This document shows, piece by piece, positions 8,104-16,277 of a stretch of 64,000 bases of DNA; the stretch's first letter is position 1; each line of letters opens with the position of its first letter. Source of the stretch: an uncultured Collinsella sp. (lineage in GTDB: Bacteria; Actinomycetota; Coriobacteriia; Coriobacteriales; Coriobacteriaceae); the NCBI GenBank assembly GCA_900541715.1, contig UQLI01000001.1, positions 1-64,000 of the forward strand. Direction: 5' to 3'. A program made the translations under genes and the position numbers. Below the pieces are notes generated by a model. The model saw only the letters and a program-made list of their open reading frames with translations. It was not told the DNA's origin and searched no databases.

Positions 8104-8682
8104 ATGCCTGAACGCTTGGTTTTGACGACATGCTTGGGAAATCTCAACGATCCGTCCTATGAACTCCTGCTTCACCGGGAGCTGGGCGGTGTCTTTGAAG
8201 TTGACGAGCTGTTGCTCGATTGGGACCAGGCTGATGCATGCGCGTTTGTGGGCGTGACGGAGCTGGGGCGCACGATCGATGTTCGGTTGGATACTGCCGA
8301 CGGCGGTCGTCTTGCCGATGGCGACGTGCTCGCCATTGACCGTTCGGGTATGGTGCCCGTGGCGGTTGTCGTGCGCCTGCGCAGCGCCGAGGTTTATTTG
8401 GTCGAAGTCGACCGCATGGATCCGATTGCGCTCGCGCATGCGTGCTGGGAGATCGGCAACATGCATGCGCCGCTCTTCCGGGGTGACTCGGATGAGCATA
8501 CCGTGCGCATGTATACGCCGGTGCAGCCGGTTTTGGGCCGTATGCTTCGCGGTGTCGAGGGAGCTCGAATCTCGATTGTTTCGTACGAGCTCGATGCGGG
8601 TCGACGCTTTGCGTCGAGCGCGGCCGATGTTGTCGTGAGCATGGCTCCGGACTTTACCATCGTTAAAAAGACGCGCGACTAA
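8104..8682 (+). CDS. UreE-like putative metallochaperone
   Basis: The 192-residue protein resembles urease accessory protein UreE. An N-terminal barrel-like half ends with GGRLADGDVL, and the C-terminal half has WEIGNMHAPL, matching the UreE nickel-binding motif with its histidine at H121, followed by QPVLGRMLRG. There is no His-rich tail. It begins 3 bp after the SlyD-like gene, and both families include nickel chaperones in other bacteria. No urease or hydrogenase gene is in the window, so the target enzyme is unknown. Recognition rests on motif order, and the match is moderate. Confidence 0.65.
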   Translation: MPERLVLTTCLGNLNDPSYELLLHRELGGVFEVDELLLDWDQADACAFVGVTELGRTIDVRLDTADGGRLADGDVLAIDRSGMVPVAVVVRLRSAEVYLVEVDRMDPIALAHACWEIGNMHAPLFRGDSDEHTVRMYTPVQPVLGRMLRGVEGARISIVSYELDAGRRFASSAADVVVSMAPDFTIVKKTRD

Positions 8683-8765
8683 GCGCGCGTATGCGCAAGA
8701 CGGGCTTTGAGGGGTGACCGATCAAGGTCCGTCTTGCTGTTGATAGGAGGCTTTGGGGGAAGCAT

Positions 8766-9563
8766 ATGGGTCTTGAGGGAATCAAGCTGATTGCATGCGA
8801 TTTGGACGGCACGTTGCTGCATCCGGGGGAGCGCGAGCCGCGTTCCGAGGCCTTTGAGCTTATCGATGAGCTGCATCGTCGCGGTATCGTGTTTATGCCG
8901 GCGAGCGGTCGCCAATACGCGAGCCTGCGCTACCTGTTTGCCCCGGTGGCCGATGAGCTTGGCTACGTGTGCGAGAACGGCGCCCTGGTCATGAGCGAGG
9001 GACGTGCCGTGGTCAAGCGCGCCATGGAGCGCGATCTGGCCATGGATATCGCGAATGCCGTGGTTGCGTATCCTCATGCCGACGTAACCTTGTCGTGCGA
9101 GGGACACCTCTACACCATGAGCGGCAACGACGCGTTCGTCGACCACCTGCGTTATGAGGTCCATTGCGACGTAGCGGTGGTTGACCGTCCCGAAGACATT
9201 GACGAGGACGTCATTAAGATCGCGTTCCAGACGTCCGAGGCCGAGCAGCCGGCGGCGCTGGAGCATTTTGAGCGCCACTTTAGCGATCGAGTCGATGTCA
9301 TGACATCGGGAACCGAATGGACGGACTTTATCGGTTTTGGTTCGGGCAAGGGTTCCGCACTTGCCGACTACGGTCGCGCCCTGGGGATTTCGCCCGATGA
9401 GATGATGGCGTTTGGCGACAACGAGAACGATCGCGACATGCTCAACGTCGTGGGCCATCCCTATCTGATGGAAAGCTGCAATCCTACCATGCATGGCATC
9501 AACGACCGCGTCCGCTATGTGCGAACAGTGGAAGAGGAACTGCGTCGCCTGCTCGCTGAGTAG
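8766..9563 (+). CDS. Cof-type HAD-superfamily phosphatase
   Basis: The 265-residue protein starts with the HAD nucleophile motif CDLDGTL, has MPASGR as motif II, and ends with GDNENDRDML, motif IV, plus the Cof-type C2 cap between them. Such enzymes dephosphorylate sugar phosphates or flavin precursors in the cytoplasm; the exact substrate cannot be told from sequence. ATG 8766 lies 84 bp after the UreE-like stop with AGGAGG further upstream. A second Cof-type gene lies at 38072. Confidence 0.9.
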   Translation: MGLEGIKLIACDLDGTLLHPGEREPRSEAFELIDELHRRGIVFMPASGRQYASLRYLFAPVADELGYVCENGALVMSEGRAVVKRAMERDLAMDIANAVVAYPHADVTLSCEGHLYTMSGNDAFVDHLRYEVHCDVAVVDRPEDIDEDVIKIAFQTSEAEQPAALEHFERHFSDRVDVMTSGTEWTDFIGFGSGKGSALADYGRALGISPDEMMAFGDNENDRDMLNVVGHPYLMESCNPTMHGINDRVRYVRTVEEELRRLLAE

Positions 9564-9578
9564 GCTTTTGGGACATGC

Positions 9579-9959
9579 CTACCGGCAGTCGGGGCAGAGA
9601 CCCTCGAAGATGGTGTAGTGCGACGTGACGTGCCAGCCGATTTGCTCGGACGCTTTGGCGTCGAGCTGGGCATCGAAGGGGAGCGGTACGTCGATGACGC
9701 GGCTGCATGAGGTGCAGATGATATGCGCATGCGGCTCGATCGTGCGATCGAAGCGGCTGCCGCCCGGCGTCTTGATGGAGAGAATCTCGCCGGCGTAGGC
9801 CAAGAGATTGAGGTTGCGGTAGACCGTGCCGCGGCTGATCTTGTCATCCTGTTCGCGCACGGCGTTGTAGATTTCGTCGGCGGTGGGATGGTTATAGCTT
9901 TGGCGCACGGCGTCAAGAACCAGCTTTCGCTGCTTGGTATTCCTTCTTTGCACCGCCAT
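9579..9959 (-). CDS. Fur-family transcriptional regulator (PerR/Zur/Fur type)
   Basis: The 126-residue protein has an N-terminal winged helix (about residues 10-65, recognition segment ISRGTVYRNL). A dimerisation domain follows with two CxxC zinc motifs, C82/C85 and C122/C125, and regulatory histidines near HAHIIC. These mark the Fur superfamily; whether it senses peroxide, iron or zinc cannot be decided. It is monocistronic and convergent with the HAD gene. An AT-rich imperfect palindrome at 9993-10010 just upstream may be an autoregulatory site. Confidence 0.92.
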   Translation of the reverse strand: MAVQRRNTKQRKLVLDAVRQSYNHPTADEIYNAVREQDDKISRGTVYRNLNLLAYAGEILSIKTPGGSRFDRTIEPHAHIICTSCSRVIDVPLPFDAQLDAKASEQIGWHVTSHYTIFEGLCPDCR

Positions 9960-9992
9960 GCGCCTCGCCTCTTTTCTATCAACGGTCGTAGG

Positions 9993-10010
9993 TAAATGAT
10001 ACCGTATTTA
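9993..10010. promoter_or_regulatory. Candidate Fur-family operator
   Basis: TAAATGATACCGTATTTA has TAAAT/ATTTA ends and lies 34 bp upstream of the Fur-family start codon, where autoregulation is common. The inner bases are only weakly symmetric. Confidence 0.35.
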
Positions 10011-10020
10011 GCACACAATA

Positions 10021-10431
10021 CTAATAACGAGGCATGAAACCGTCTTCATTGGTAAGTGGGGCTCGGGCCTGGGCGTCTACGAGGCGAAAACGCGTTCCCA
10101 TGCGCTCGTAGGAGGCATGAAGCGCCTCGAGATGAGATAGGATATTTGCCGGAGCTCCCTGTATCTCCATCTCGACTGAGCCGTCTTCCATGTTACGCAC
10201 CCAGCCGGTGAGCGCGCGTGCCTGCGCGAGGTTGGTGTTGGTAAAGCGAAAGCCAACGCCCTGGACTTGCCCCGCCCAGCGCAGGAAATAGCGCAGGGGA
10301 GTGTCTTGAGTGGCCCCGTCGCTTGCGAGCACAGTAAGCCTGCGGCGCAGCTCGAGCTCGACGTTTGATGGTTTTTGAGGCTCTCGACTGCCGCCGGTGA
10401 CACTGGAGAAGAACGTATCGAAGAGGCCCAT
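10021..10431 (-). CDS. acyP: Acylphosphatase
   Basis: Residues ~48-136 form an acylphosphatase domain with the phosphate-binding VQGVGFR loop (catalytic R62) and the catalytic N80 in GWVRNMEDGSVE. Acylphosphatases hydrolyse acyl phosphates such as acetyl phosphate. A 45-residue N-terminal extension precedes the domain, longer than the usual ~90-residue family member. ATG 10431 is two bases after the upstream oxidoreductase stop, so the two genes are probably translationally coupled. Confidence 0.88.
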   Translation of the reverse strand: MGLFDTFFSSVTGGSREPQKPSNVELELRRRLTVLASDGATQDTPLRYFLRWAGQVQGVGFRFTNTNLAQARALTGWVRNMEDGSVEMEIQGAPANILSHLEALHASYERMGTRFRLVDAQARAPLTNEDGFMPRY

Positions 10432-10433
10432 CG

Positions 10434-11540
10434 CTATGCCTGCTTGCCTGCGTCGGCCGGGAAGGTTATGCCGGCCTGCTGGCGCACGGCATCCATGATG
10501 CGCAGTGAGACGAGTGTGACATCGCGGTAGTGGCCAAGCTCGTGGCGTCCCGCCGGGGTCTCCCAAATCTCTTCCTTAACGTTATCGATGCCGCCGATGG
10601 CGGTGATAAAGTCTGTGAGTTCGTATTCCATAGTGTTGCTCGATTTGGGCAGGTCGAGCACGCGGCCGTTGTCGCCCTGTTCGCGCGGTGCCTCGGTCGC
10701 CGATCCGCGTACGACGTCGCCGCGATAGTCGATGCGGACGTTGCGGGGCGTGGACAGATGGTCGATCTGGATAGTGCCACGCTCGCCTTCGATCTGCGAG
10801 GGCAGCAGGTCGTTCGTAATTTTGGAGTGCGCGAGCTCGACGGAGATACGGCCACCGCCGTAGCTGGCGAGGATGGAACCGCAGCCGTCGATGGGGCCGT
10901 GCGTGAGCTGTCGCGTGGTGGGGTCGAGCAGAGTAGTCATGCTTGTAAGGCCGGAGGGCATGCCGAAAATCTCGACCATGGGCTCGACGGTGTAGACGCC
11001 AATGTCCATGAGGGAACCTGATGCCATATTGCAGTCGAAGATATTGGTGGCGCGTCCCGCGAGAATCTCGTTGTAGCGCGAGGAATATTTGCCAAAGCGC
11101 AATGAGGCGCGGCGGATGGGCGCAATTTCGCTCAGAGCGTCCTCGATTGCGTGGAAGGCGGGATCGTGGAGGGGACGCATGGCCTCGAGGGCCACGACAC
11201 CTGCTGCCTCGGCAGCGCGGAAGACTTCCAGCGCCTGCGCTTCGGTGGCGCAGAAGGGCTTTTCGACGATAACGTGTTTGCCGCCGGCGATGCAGGCAAG
11301 GGCCTGCTCGTAGTGAAGTGCGTTAGGGCTGCCGATATAGACGGCGTCGACGTCGGCGGCTGCCGCGAGCTCATCGAGTGAAGTAAAGTTTCGCTCGCCA
11401 CCGCGCTCGGCGGTAAAGGCAGCGCCGCGCTCGGCGTCGCGTGAAAGCGTTCCCACGAATGCAGCCTGGTCGTTGGCATTGACAACTTGGATAAAGTCGT
11501 CGGTGATCATGGATGTGCCGATGGTTGCGATGCGCAGCAT
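10434..11540 (-). CDS. Gfo/Idh/MocA-family oxidoreductase
   Basis: The 368-residue protein has an N-terminal Rossmann segment (LRIATIGTS), then the characteristic EKPFCAT motif of this dehydrogenase family and an alpha/beta substrate domain. Members oxidise sugars, inositol or their derivatives with NAD(P)H; the substrate is unknown. The ATG at 11540 follows AAGGGGG and starts at the first beta strand; an upstream in-frame ATG would add an implausible 67 residues. It precedes acylphosphatase in a two-gene unit and lies downstream of rnhA. Confidence 0.9.
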   Translation of the reverse strand: MLRIATIGTSMITDDFIQVVNANDQAAFVGTLSRDAERGAAFTAERGGERNFTSLDELAAAADVDAVYIGSPNALHYEQALACIAGGKHVIVEKPFCATEAQALEVFRAAEAAGVVALEAMRPLHDPAFHAIEDALSEIAPIRRASLRFGKYSSRYNEILAGRATNIFDCNMASGSLMDIGVYTVEPMVEIFGMPSGLTSMTTLLDPTTRQLTHGPIDGCGSILASYGGGRISVELAHSKITNDLLPSQIEGERGTIQIDHLSTPRNVRIDYRGDVVRGSATEAPREQGDNGRVLDLPKSSNTMEYELTDFITAIGGIDNVKEEIWETPAGRHELGHYRDVTLVSLRIMDAVRQQAGITFPADAGKQA

Positions 11541-11613
11541 GTGTCCCCCTTGCGTTGTTTGGCCTACAGGACGAGTGTAGCGCGGGAGGACACAAAAGCG
11601 TGCGAAAACGCTA

Positions 11614-12099
11614 TTACAGGTCGCTCTCGTTAAAGCCGGTGTCGATATCGAGGTTACTGCCGTCGGCCGCCGTGGTGGCGAGCTCATCGCAGCGCTCGTT
11701 GAGCTCGTGGCCGGCGTGACCCTTAACCCAGATGAACTCAACCTTGTGCTTGCTTTTGGCGGTGAGTAGGCGCTCCCACAGGTCGCGGTTCTTGACGGGC
11801 TGCTTGTTGGCGGTTTTCCATCCGCGCTTTTTCCAGCCGTCGATCCAGTGCTTGTTAAAGGCGTTGACGACGTACTGCGAATCGGAATGGACCTCGACCT
11901 CGCAGGGGCGGTTAAGTGCCTCGAGCGCCACGATGACCGCCATGAGCTCCATGCGGTTGTTGGTGGTCTTGGCGTAGCCGCGCGAAAGCTCGGAGGTGAA
12001 GGTCTTGCCGGCGGGGTTGGTGTATTTGAGCACGGCGCCGTAGCCGCCGCGTCCCGGATTTGATCGGGCCGAGCCGTCGGTATAGATGATGACCTTCAC
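11614..12099 (-). CDS. rnhA: Ribonuclease HI
   Basis: The 161-residue enzyme cleaves the RNA strand of RNA-DNA hybrids. All four catalytic carboxylates are recognisable: D8 in YTDGS, E51 in NRMELMA, D73 in HSDSQYV and D138 in ERCDEL. A GTG start at 12099, preceded by GAAAGGAAG, begins exactly at the first strand; the ATG 51 bp upstream gives no homologous sequence. The basic handle region (WKKRGWK) is present as in E. coli-type enzymes. Confidence 0.95.
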   Translation of the reverse strand: MKVIIYTDGSARSNPGRGGYGAVLKYTNPAGKTFTSELSRGYAKTTNNRMELMAVIVALEALNRPCEVEVHSDSQYVVNAFNKHWIDGWKKRGWKTANKQPVKNRDLWERLLTAKSKHKVEFIWVKGHAGHELNERCDELATTAADGSNLDIDTGFNESDL

Positions 12100-12198
12100 G
12101 GGCTTCCTTTCGTTGGGTACGTTTCGTGTGAGTGACCATTGTAGCGCCATGCCCGCCGGGGGCTAGCAATCTACGATTTCTACCCCGTCTTCCGACAG

Positions 12199-13101
12199 TT
12201 AGTTGGCATGGATGATGCGGTCGAGCTCATCGAGGTATTGCTGCAAGAGGGGAGAGGGCTTGCGCTCGTCGTGCATGATATAGCCTACGTGCATCGTTGG
12301 GGCGTCTGCTAACGGGATCGATGCCATACCCCATTGCATTTCATTGGAGAGGACGCCGGTCGACAGGGTGTAACCGTTCGACGTGATAAGTAAGTTAGTA
12401 AGTGTTCCGCGGTCCGAGATTCGTATGTTGCGGTCGCAAGGGATATAGCTAAAAGGTTCCTCGGCGTAATAGAAGGAGTTTGAGGTTCCCTGCTCAAAGC
12501 TGTAGCGCGTATAGGGCGTGAGGTCGGCAAGGGACAGCTGAGGGCGGCGTGCGAGCGGGTGGCGCTCGCTAACGAAGACGTGGACCGTCGCGTCGAATAG
12601 GGGATGGAAGCTTGCACGGGCATCGGCGAAGGCCTTCTGCAGAACGCGGGCGTTAAAGTCATCCAGATACAGAATGCCGATATCGCTGCGAAACGCACGG
12701 ACGTCATCGATGATCTGCGATGTGGTGGTCTCGCGCATGATGAACTCGAACTTGCTGTCGCGGCAGCGCTCGACCACGTTGACAAAGGCCTCGACCGAAA
12801 AGGCGTAGTGCTGGGCGGAAATGGCGAGGCGGGCTTGCGGGGTGCCGCCGTCCTCGTAGCGTGCCTCGAGCATGTCGGCCTGCTCTACGACCTGGCGTGC
12901 ATAACCCAAAAGCTCGGTGCCGTCGTTGGTGAGTGCAACACCGCGGCTAGAGCGCGTAAAGATTTCGATATGAAGTTCCTGCTCCAGGCTTTTAACGGCA
13001 TTGGAGATGTTGGACTGTGCCGTATAGAGGCGCTGAGCTGCGGCGTTGATTGAGCCGGACTCTGCCACGGCGATCAGAAAACGAAGCTGCTGGAGGGTCA
13101 T
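12199..13101 (-). CDS. LysR-family transcriptional regulator
   Basis: The 300-residue protein has a LysR winged helix in residues ~1-60 (TLQQLRFLIAVAESGSINAAA) and a two-lobed effector domain after it. ATG 13101 is 9 bases after AAAGGA; GTG 13107 is possible. It is transcribed divergently from metY, 273 bp away, and a perfect 23-bp palindrome sits 20 bp upstream of its start, so it probably regulates itself and perhaps metY, as CysB/MetR-type regulators do. That regulon assignment is inference from position. Confidence 0.92.
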   Translation of the reverse strand: MTLQQLRFLIAVAESGSINAAAQRLYTAQSNISNAVKSLEQELHIEIFTRSSRGVALTNDGTELLGYARQVVEQADMLEARYEDGGTPQARLAISAQHYAFSVEAFVNVVERCRDSKFEFIMRETTTSQIIDDVRAFRSDIGILYLDDFNARVLQKAFADARASFHPLFDATVHVFVSERHPLARRPQLSLADLTPYTRYSFEQGTSNSFYYAEEPFSYIPCDRNIRISDRGTLTNLLITSNGYTLSTGVLSNEMQWGMASIPLADAPTMHVGYIMHDERKPSPLLQQYLDELDRIIHAN

Positions 13102-13120
13102 CGGCACTCGTCCTTTCGAT

Positions 13121-13143
13121 TGTTATCTATAAAACAGATAACA
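13121..13143. promoter_or_regulatory. Perfect palindrome, likely LysR operator
   Basis: TGTTATCT-N7-AGATAACA, 8-bp arms with the T-N11-A geometry of LysR sites, lies directly upstream of the LysR gene in the divergent region with metY. The rest of this region (13144-13374) has further partial pairing (GGAGGCCCG and CCGGGCTCC) but matches no SAM riboswitch consensus I know. Confidence 0.6.
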
Positions 13144-13374
13144 GGTTAGCGCTTTTAAGTGATTGACCGAGGGAAACAATGCTCGTACTATTCAAAACAC
13201 ACAAAGGCGGTAGGTAATTAAGCCAACCACGGAACCGGGATGCGAAAGGAGGCCCGCATATGAATTGCTTACCAAGACGAATGCCGGGCTCCTGTTTGCG
13301 CCCGTTGGCGTGATCAGGAGACAGCGACTTACTTCTCTCTATTAATTTGCTTTCGTTCAATCAAGGAGATCATC

Positions 13375-14685
13375 ATGAGCCAGTTCATCAACAACCCCGA
13401 GCACACCTTTGGTTTCGATACCCTGCAGCTGCACGTTGGCCAGGAGAGCGCCGATCCTGCATCCGACTCCCGTGCCGTGCCTATCTACCAGACCACGAGC
13501 TATGTGTTCCGCAACTCCCAGCACGCCGCCGACCGCTTTGGTCTTGCCGATGCCGGTAACATCTACGGCCGTCTGACCAACTCCACCCAGGGCGTCTTCG
13601 AGGACCGTATCGCCGCCCTCGAGGGTGGCGTGGCAGGTCTTGCCGTCGCCTCCGGTGCTGCTGCCATCACCTATACCCTGCAGGCTCTTGCCCAGGCCGG
13701 TGACCACGTAGTGGCTCAGAAGACCATCTACGGTGGCTCCTACAACCTGCTGGAGCATACGCTCTCCCAGTTTGGCGTCGAGACCACGTTTGTCGATGCC
13801 CATAATCTGGAAGAGGTCGAGGGTGCCATCAAGGACAACACCACGGTCGTCTATCTCGAGACGCTCGGCAACCCCAACTCCGACATCCCCAACATCGACG
13901 CCATCTCCGAGATCGCCAAGAAGCACGGTCTGCCGGTCGTCGTCGATAACACCTTCGGCACCCCGTATCTGTTCCGTCCGCTGGAGCACGGCGCCAACAT
14001 CGTCGTTCACTCCGCAACTAAGTTCATTGGCGGCCACGGTACCTCGCTGGGCGGTGTGATCGTCGACGGCGGTAACTTCGATTGGAAGGCGAGTGGCAAG
14101 TACGCCCAGATCGCTGAGCCCAACCCCTCCTACCACGGTGTTTCGTTTGCCGAGGCTGCCGGCCCCGCCGCCTTCGCAACCTATGTCCGCGCCATCCTGC
14201 TGCGTGACGAGGGCGCCTGCATTAGCCCGTTCAACGCCTGGGTCCTGCTCCAGGGCACCGAGACTCTGTCGCTGCGCGTTGACCGCCATGTCGAGAACAC
14301 CAAGAAGGTCGTTGAGTTCTTGGCTGGTGACAGCCACGTCGCCAAGGTGAACCACCCGAGCCTGCCCGAGCGCCCCGATCACGAGCTCTATCAGAAGTAC
14401 TTCCCCAACGGCGGTGCCTCGATCTTTACCTTTGAGATTAAGGGTGGCCAGGAGGCAGCTTGGAAGTTCATCGATCATCTGCAGGTGTTCTCGCTGCTCG
14501 CCAACGTGGCCGACGTCAAGTCACTCGTCGTACACCCGGCTACCACCACACACTCCCAGCTCTCTGCCGAGGAGCTCGCCGAGCAGAACATCACGCCCTC
14601 CACGATCCGTCTTTCCATCGGTACCGAGAACGCCGAGGATATCATTTGGGATTTGAAGCAGGCCTTCGCCGCGCTGGACGAGTAG
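13375..14685 (+). CDS. metY: O-acetylhomoserine sulfhydrylase (Cys/Met metabolism PLP enzyme)
   Basis: The 436-residue PLP enzyme most likely condenses O-acetyl-L-homoserine with sulfide to homocysteine. The PLP lysine is K216 in SATKFIGG. Family landmarks include YQTTSYVF, IYGRLTNST and the C-terminal STIRLSIGTE. Length (~430) favours MetY over the shorter cystathionine synthases and lyases (~380-400). ATG 13375 follows AAGGAG. A strong terminator closes the unit. Divergent orientation to the LysR gene suggests sulfur-responsive control. Confidence 0.92.
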   Translation: MSQFINNPEHTFGFDTLQLHVGQESADPASDSRAVPIYQTTSYVFRNSQHAADRFGLADAGNIYGRLTNSTQGVFEDRIAALEGGVAGLAVASGAAAITYTLQALAQAGDHVVAQKTIYGGSYNLLEHTLSQFGVETTFVDAHNLEEVEGAIKDNTTVVYLETLGNPNSDIPNIDAISEIAKKHGLPVVVDNTFGTPYLFRPLEHGANIVVHSATKFIGGHGTSLGGVIVDGGNFDWKASGKYAQIAEPNPSYHGVSFAEAAGPAAFATYVRAILLRDEGACISPFNAWVLLQGTETLSLRVDRHVENTKKVVEFLAGDSHVAKVNHPSLPERPDHELYQKYFPNGGASIFTFEIKGGQEAAWKFIDHLQVFSLLANVADVKSLVVHPATTTHSQLSAEELAEQNITPSTIRLSIGTENAEDIIWDLKQAFAALDE

Positions 14686-14745
14686 GGCGACTTGTGCAAG
14701 GACCCCTTGCGACTCGATAGGTATAACTGCATAAAATGCCTGCTC

Positions 14746-14785
14746 AAGGCGCCTGTGCGAACAATGGTTGCACAGGCGCCTTTTT
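14746..14785 (+). terminator. Terminator of metY
   Basis: A perfect 13-bp stem AAGGCGCCTGTGC / GCACAGGCGCCTT with an 11-base loop is followed by TTT. In the remaining 14786-14997 I see AAAACTC/GAGTTTT pairing near 14849 but no confident promoter or RNA. Confidence 0.9.
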
Positions 14786-14997
14786 GCATAGGAAGGGCGC
14801 TATTACAGGGTTTTTGGCATGCTTTATGCAATCGAGATGTGGAAAACTCCTGTTGAGAGGATGTGAGTTTTACGCAATTGACGTGCGCCTTTTGAGTAAA
14901 ACCGCAGGTCGCGATTTGCTCGGGGTACTATGCAGCGCGATCGAATCACACGCAGCTCAAACGCAGCAAAAAACGCACTACGGAGGTTTCCAGCTAC

Positions 14998-15774
14998 ATG
15001 AGGATCGATTCACGAAAACCGAAAGCCGCCGCCCTTTCCGCCGCTCTGACCGTGGCACTTTTGGCGGGCGCCGGCGCAACTGATGTCCACGCGGCGACAC
15101 TATCCGATACGGTCGGATCTACGCCGTCCGAGGCGACGCTGGTGCAACCCGTCGACTATCGCGGCGACGGTTATGGCTCTATGCAGGAGTGGAACGCCTC
15201 GATGGAGGCCAAGCGCGATTCCCTGGAGATGCGCGCTCAGATCATTATGAATATGTATGGCGACTATGCTACCGATGACGAGCGCGCTGTGCTGCAGGGT
15301 TGCATCGACGGCGCGGGTAGCCTGTTGACGATGGGGGAGGTCGACGCCAAGTCGACCGAGCTCGACGAGCTTCACTCCGCGCTCGAGGATGCCAAGCACG
15401 AGGCGCTCGAGGCTGCCGCAGCCGAAGCCGAGGCCGCTGAGGCCGTTCAGGCTTCGTATTACAACGCCGGTTACACTCCGTCCTACGCGTCTGCCGCGTC
15501 CTACGCGAACGGATCGGGCCTGACGCGCTCTGCGGGTGTCAATAACTACAACGGGCGCCGTGAGACCTATTACAGCAGCAATGTGCTTTATCACCATCGC
15601 ACGGGCGAATGGACTCAGGATTCTGAGGGCTTCTGGCGCGATTCCGACGGCTATTACGTTGTTGCCGCGGGCGATATGGCCCAGGGCTCGACCTTTACGG
15701 GCTCCAAGGGTGATTGCAAGGTCTATGACTCCGGCTGCGCTGCCGGAACCACCGACTACTACACCGGTTGGTAA
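14998..15774 (+). CDS. Secreted cell-wall-associated protein with C-terminal 3D/DPBB-like region
   Basis: The 258-residue protein has a basic N-terminus and hydrophobic core (AALTVALLAGAGATDVHA) typical of a Sec signal peptide cleaved near residue 34. The middle (~75-160) is helical and Ala/Glu-rich, perhaps coiled coil. The last ~60 residues (GFWRDSDGYYVVAAGD, then KVYDSGCAAGTTDYY) resemble the truncated 3D/double-psi barrel ends of peptidoglycan-active proteins. Enzymatic activity is uncertain. ATG 14998 follows CGGAGG. Confidence 0.8.
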   Translation: MRIDSRKPKAAALSAALTVALLAGAGATDVHAATLSDTVGSTPSEATLVQPVDYRGDGYGSMQEWNASMEAKRDSLEMRAQIIMNMYGDYATDDERAVLQGCIDGAGSLLTMGEVDAKSTELDELHSALEDAKHEALEAAAAEAEAAEAVQASYYNAGYTPSYASAASYANGSGLTRSAGVNNYNGRRETYYSSNVLYHHRTGEWTQDSEGFWRDSDGYYVVAAGDMAQGSTFTGSKGDCKVYDSGCAAGTTDYYTGW

Positions 15775-15802
15775 TTTTTTCTGCATCACAGATATTTGGC
15801 GG

Positions 15803-15850
15803 ACGGGCGTCTTTACCGAGCTTTTGGGCAACGTAAGGACGCCCGTTCTA
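15803..15850 (+). terminator. Terminator-like hairpin after the secreted protein
   Basis: A 14-bp stem ACGGGCGTCTTTAC / GTAAGGACGCCCGT with one G-T pair and a 16-base loop lies 29 bp past the stop. The T-run is short. Confidence 0.6.
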
Positions 15851-15961
15851 CGTATGCGCTTGAGTTAACAGAGCGCTTACCGTGGCCGTACGCCGCGCAT
15901 ATGGGCACGGGGCACACTGGTTCATGAGAATTAAGGTCTTTCTCTTGGAGGAAGTGGTCTT

Positions 15962-16168
15962 GTGAACGCTCGAGATATCGCCGTTGCCGCCGTTGCATTG
16001 ACGCTTGGTTGCCTTGGTCCTACGGCCGCGCTCGTCGCGGGCATGCAGGGGTCTTGTGGGGCTGCCTCTATCGTGGTCGGCGCGTTGATCGCGGCCACAC
16101 TGCTGGGAAGCGCCGGTGTTGTCCTTTGTCGCGATGATGAGGACGAGGTTCCGGAGTCGCATCTCTAA
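15962..16168 (+). CDS. Small membrane protein, two predicted TM segments
   Basis: The 68-residue protein has two hydrophobic stretches (about 5-27 and 33-54) separated by MQGSCG, and an acidic tail CRDDEDEVPESHL. The start is GTG 15962, 12 bases after TTGGAGGA. It resembles no family I can name. The ribosome site, membrane profile and terminator downstream support a real gene. It lies between the secreted protein and a shared terminator. Confidence 0.6.
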   Translation: MNARDIAVAAVALTLGCLGPTAALVAGMQGSCGAASIVVGALIAATLLGSAGVVLCRDDEDEVPESHL

Positions 16169-16204
16169 CTGTTGCGAAAATGACTGTTGGCCATGGCTGA
16201 ACAT

Positions 16205-16247
16205 GAAAACCGCCACAAGGGGAGTGCCCTTTGCGGCGGTTTTTGCT
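16205..16247. terminator. Bidirectional terminator
   Basis: AAAACCGCCACAAGGG pairs with CCCTTTGCGGCGGTTTTT around AGTG-type loop bases. T-runs are present on both strands, serving the small membrane gene (+) and the ketopantoate-reductase-like gene (-). Confidence 0.85.
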
Positions 16248-16277
16248 ATTAAGACTGTTAGATGCGGTGCGGCGGCG

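Noticed and set aside
13144..13374. Possible SAM-responsive riboswitch ahead of metY
   Set aside because: Partial stems are present but none of the conserved SAM or SAH riboswitch cores I know is found.
13357..14478. 373-codon minus-strand frame across metY
   Set aside because: Shadow of metY; composition typical of antisense of high-G+C genes.
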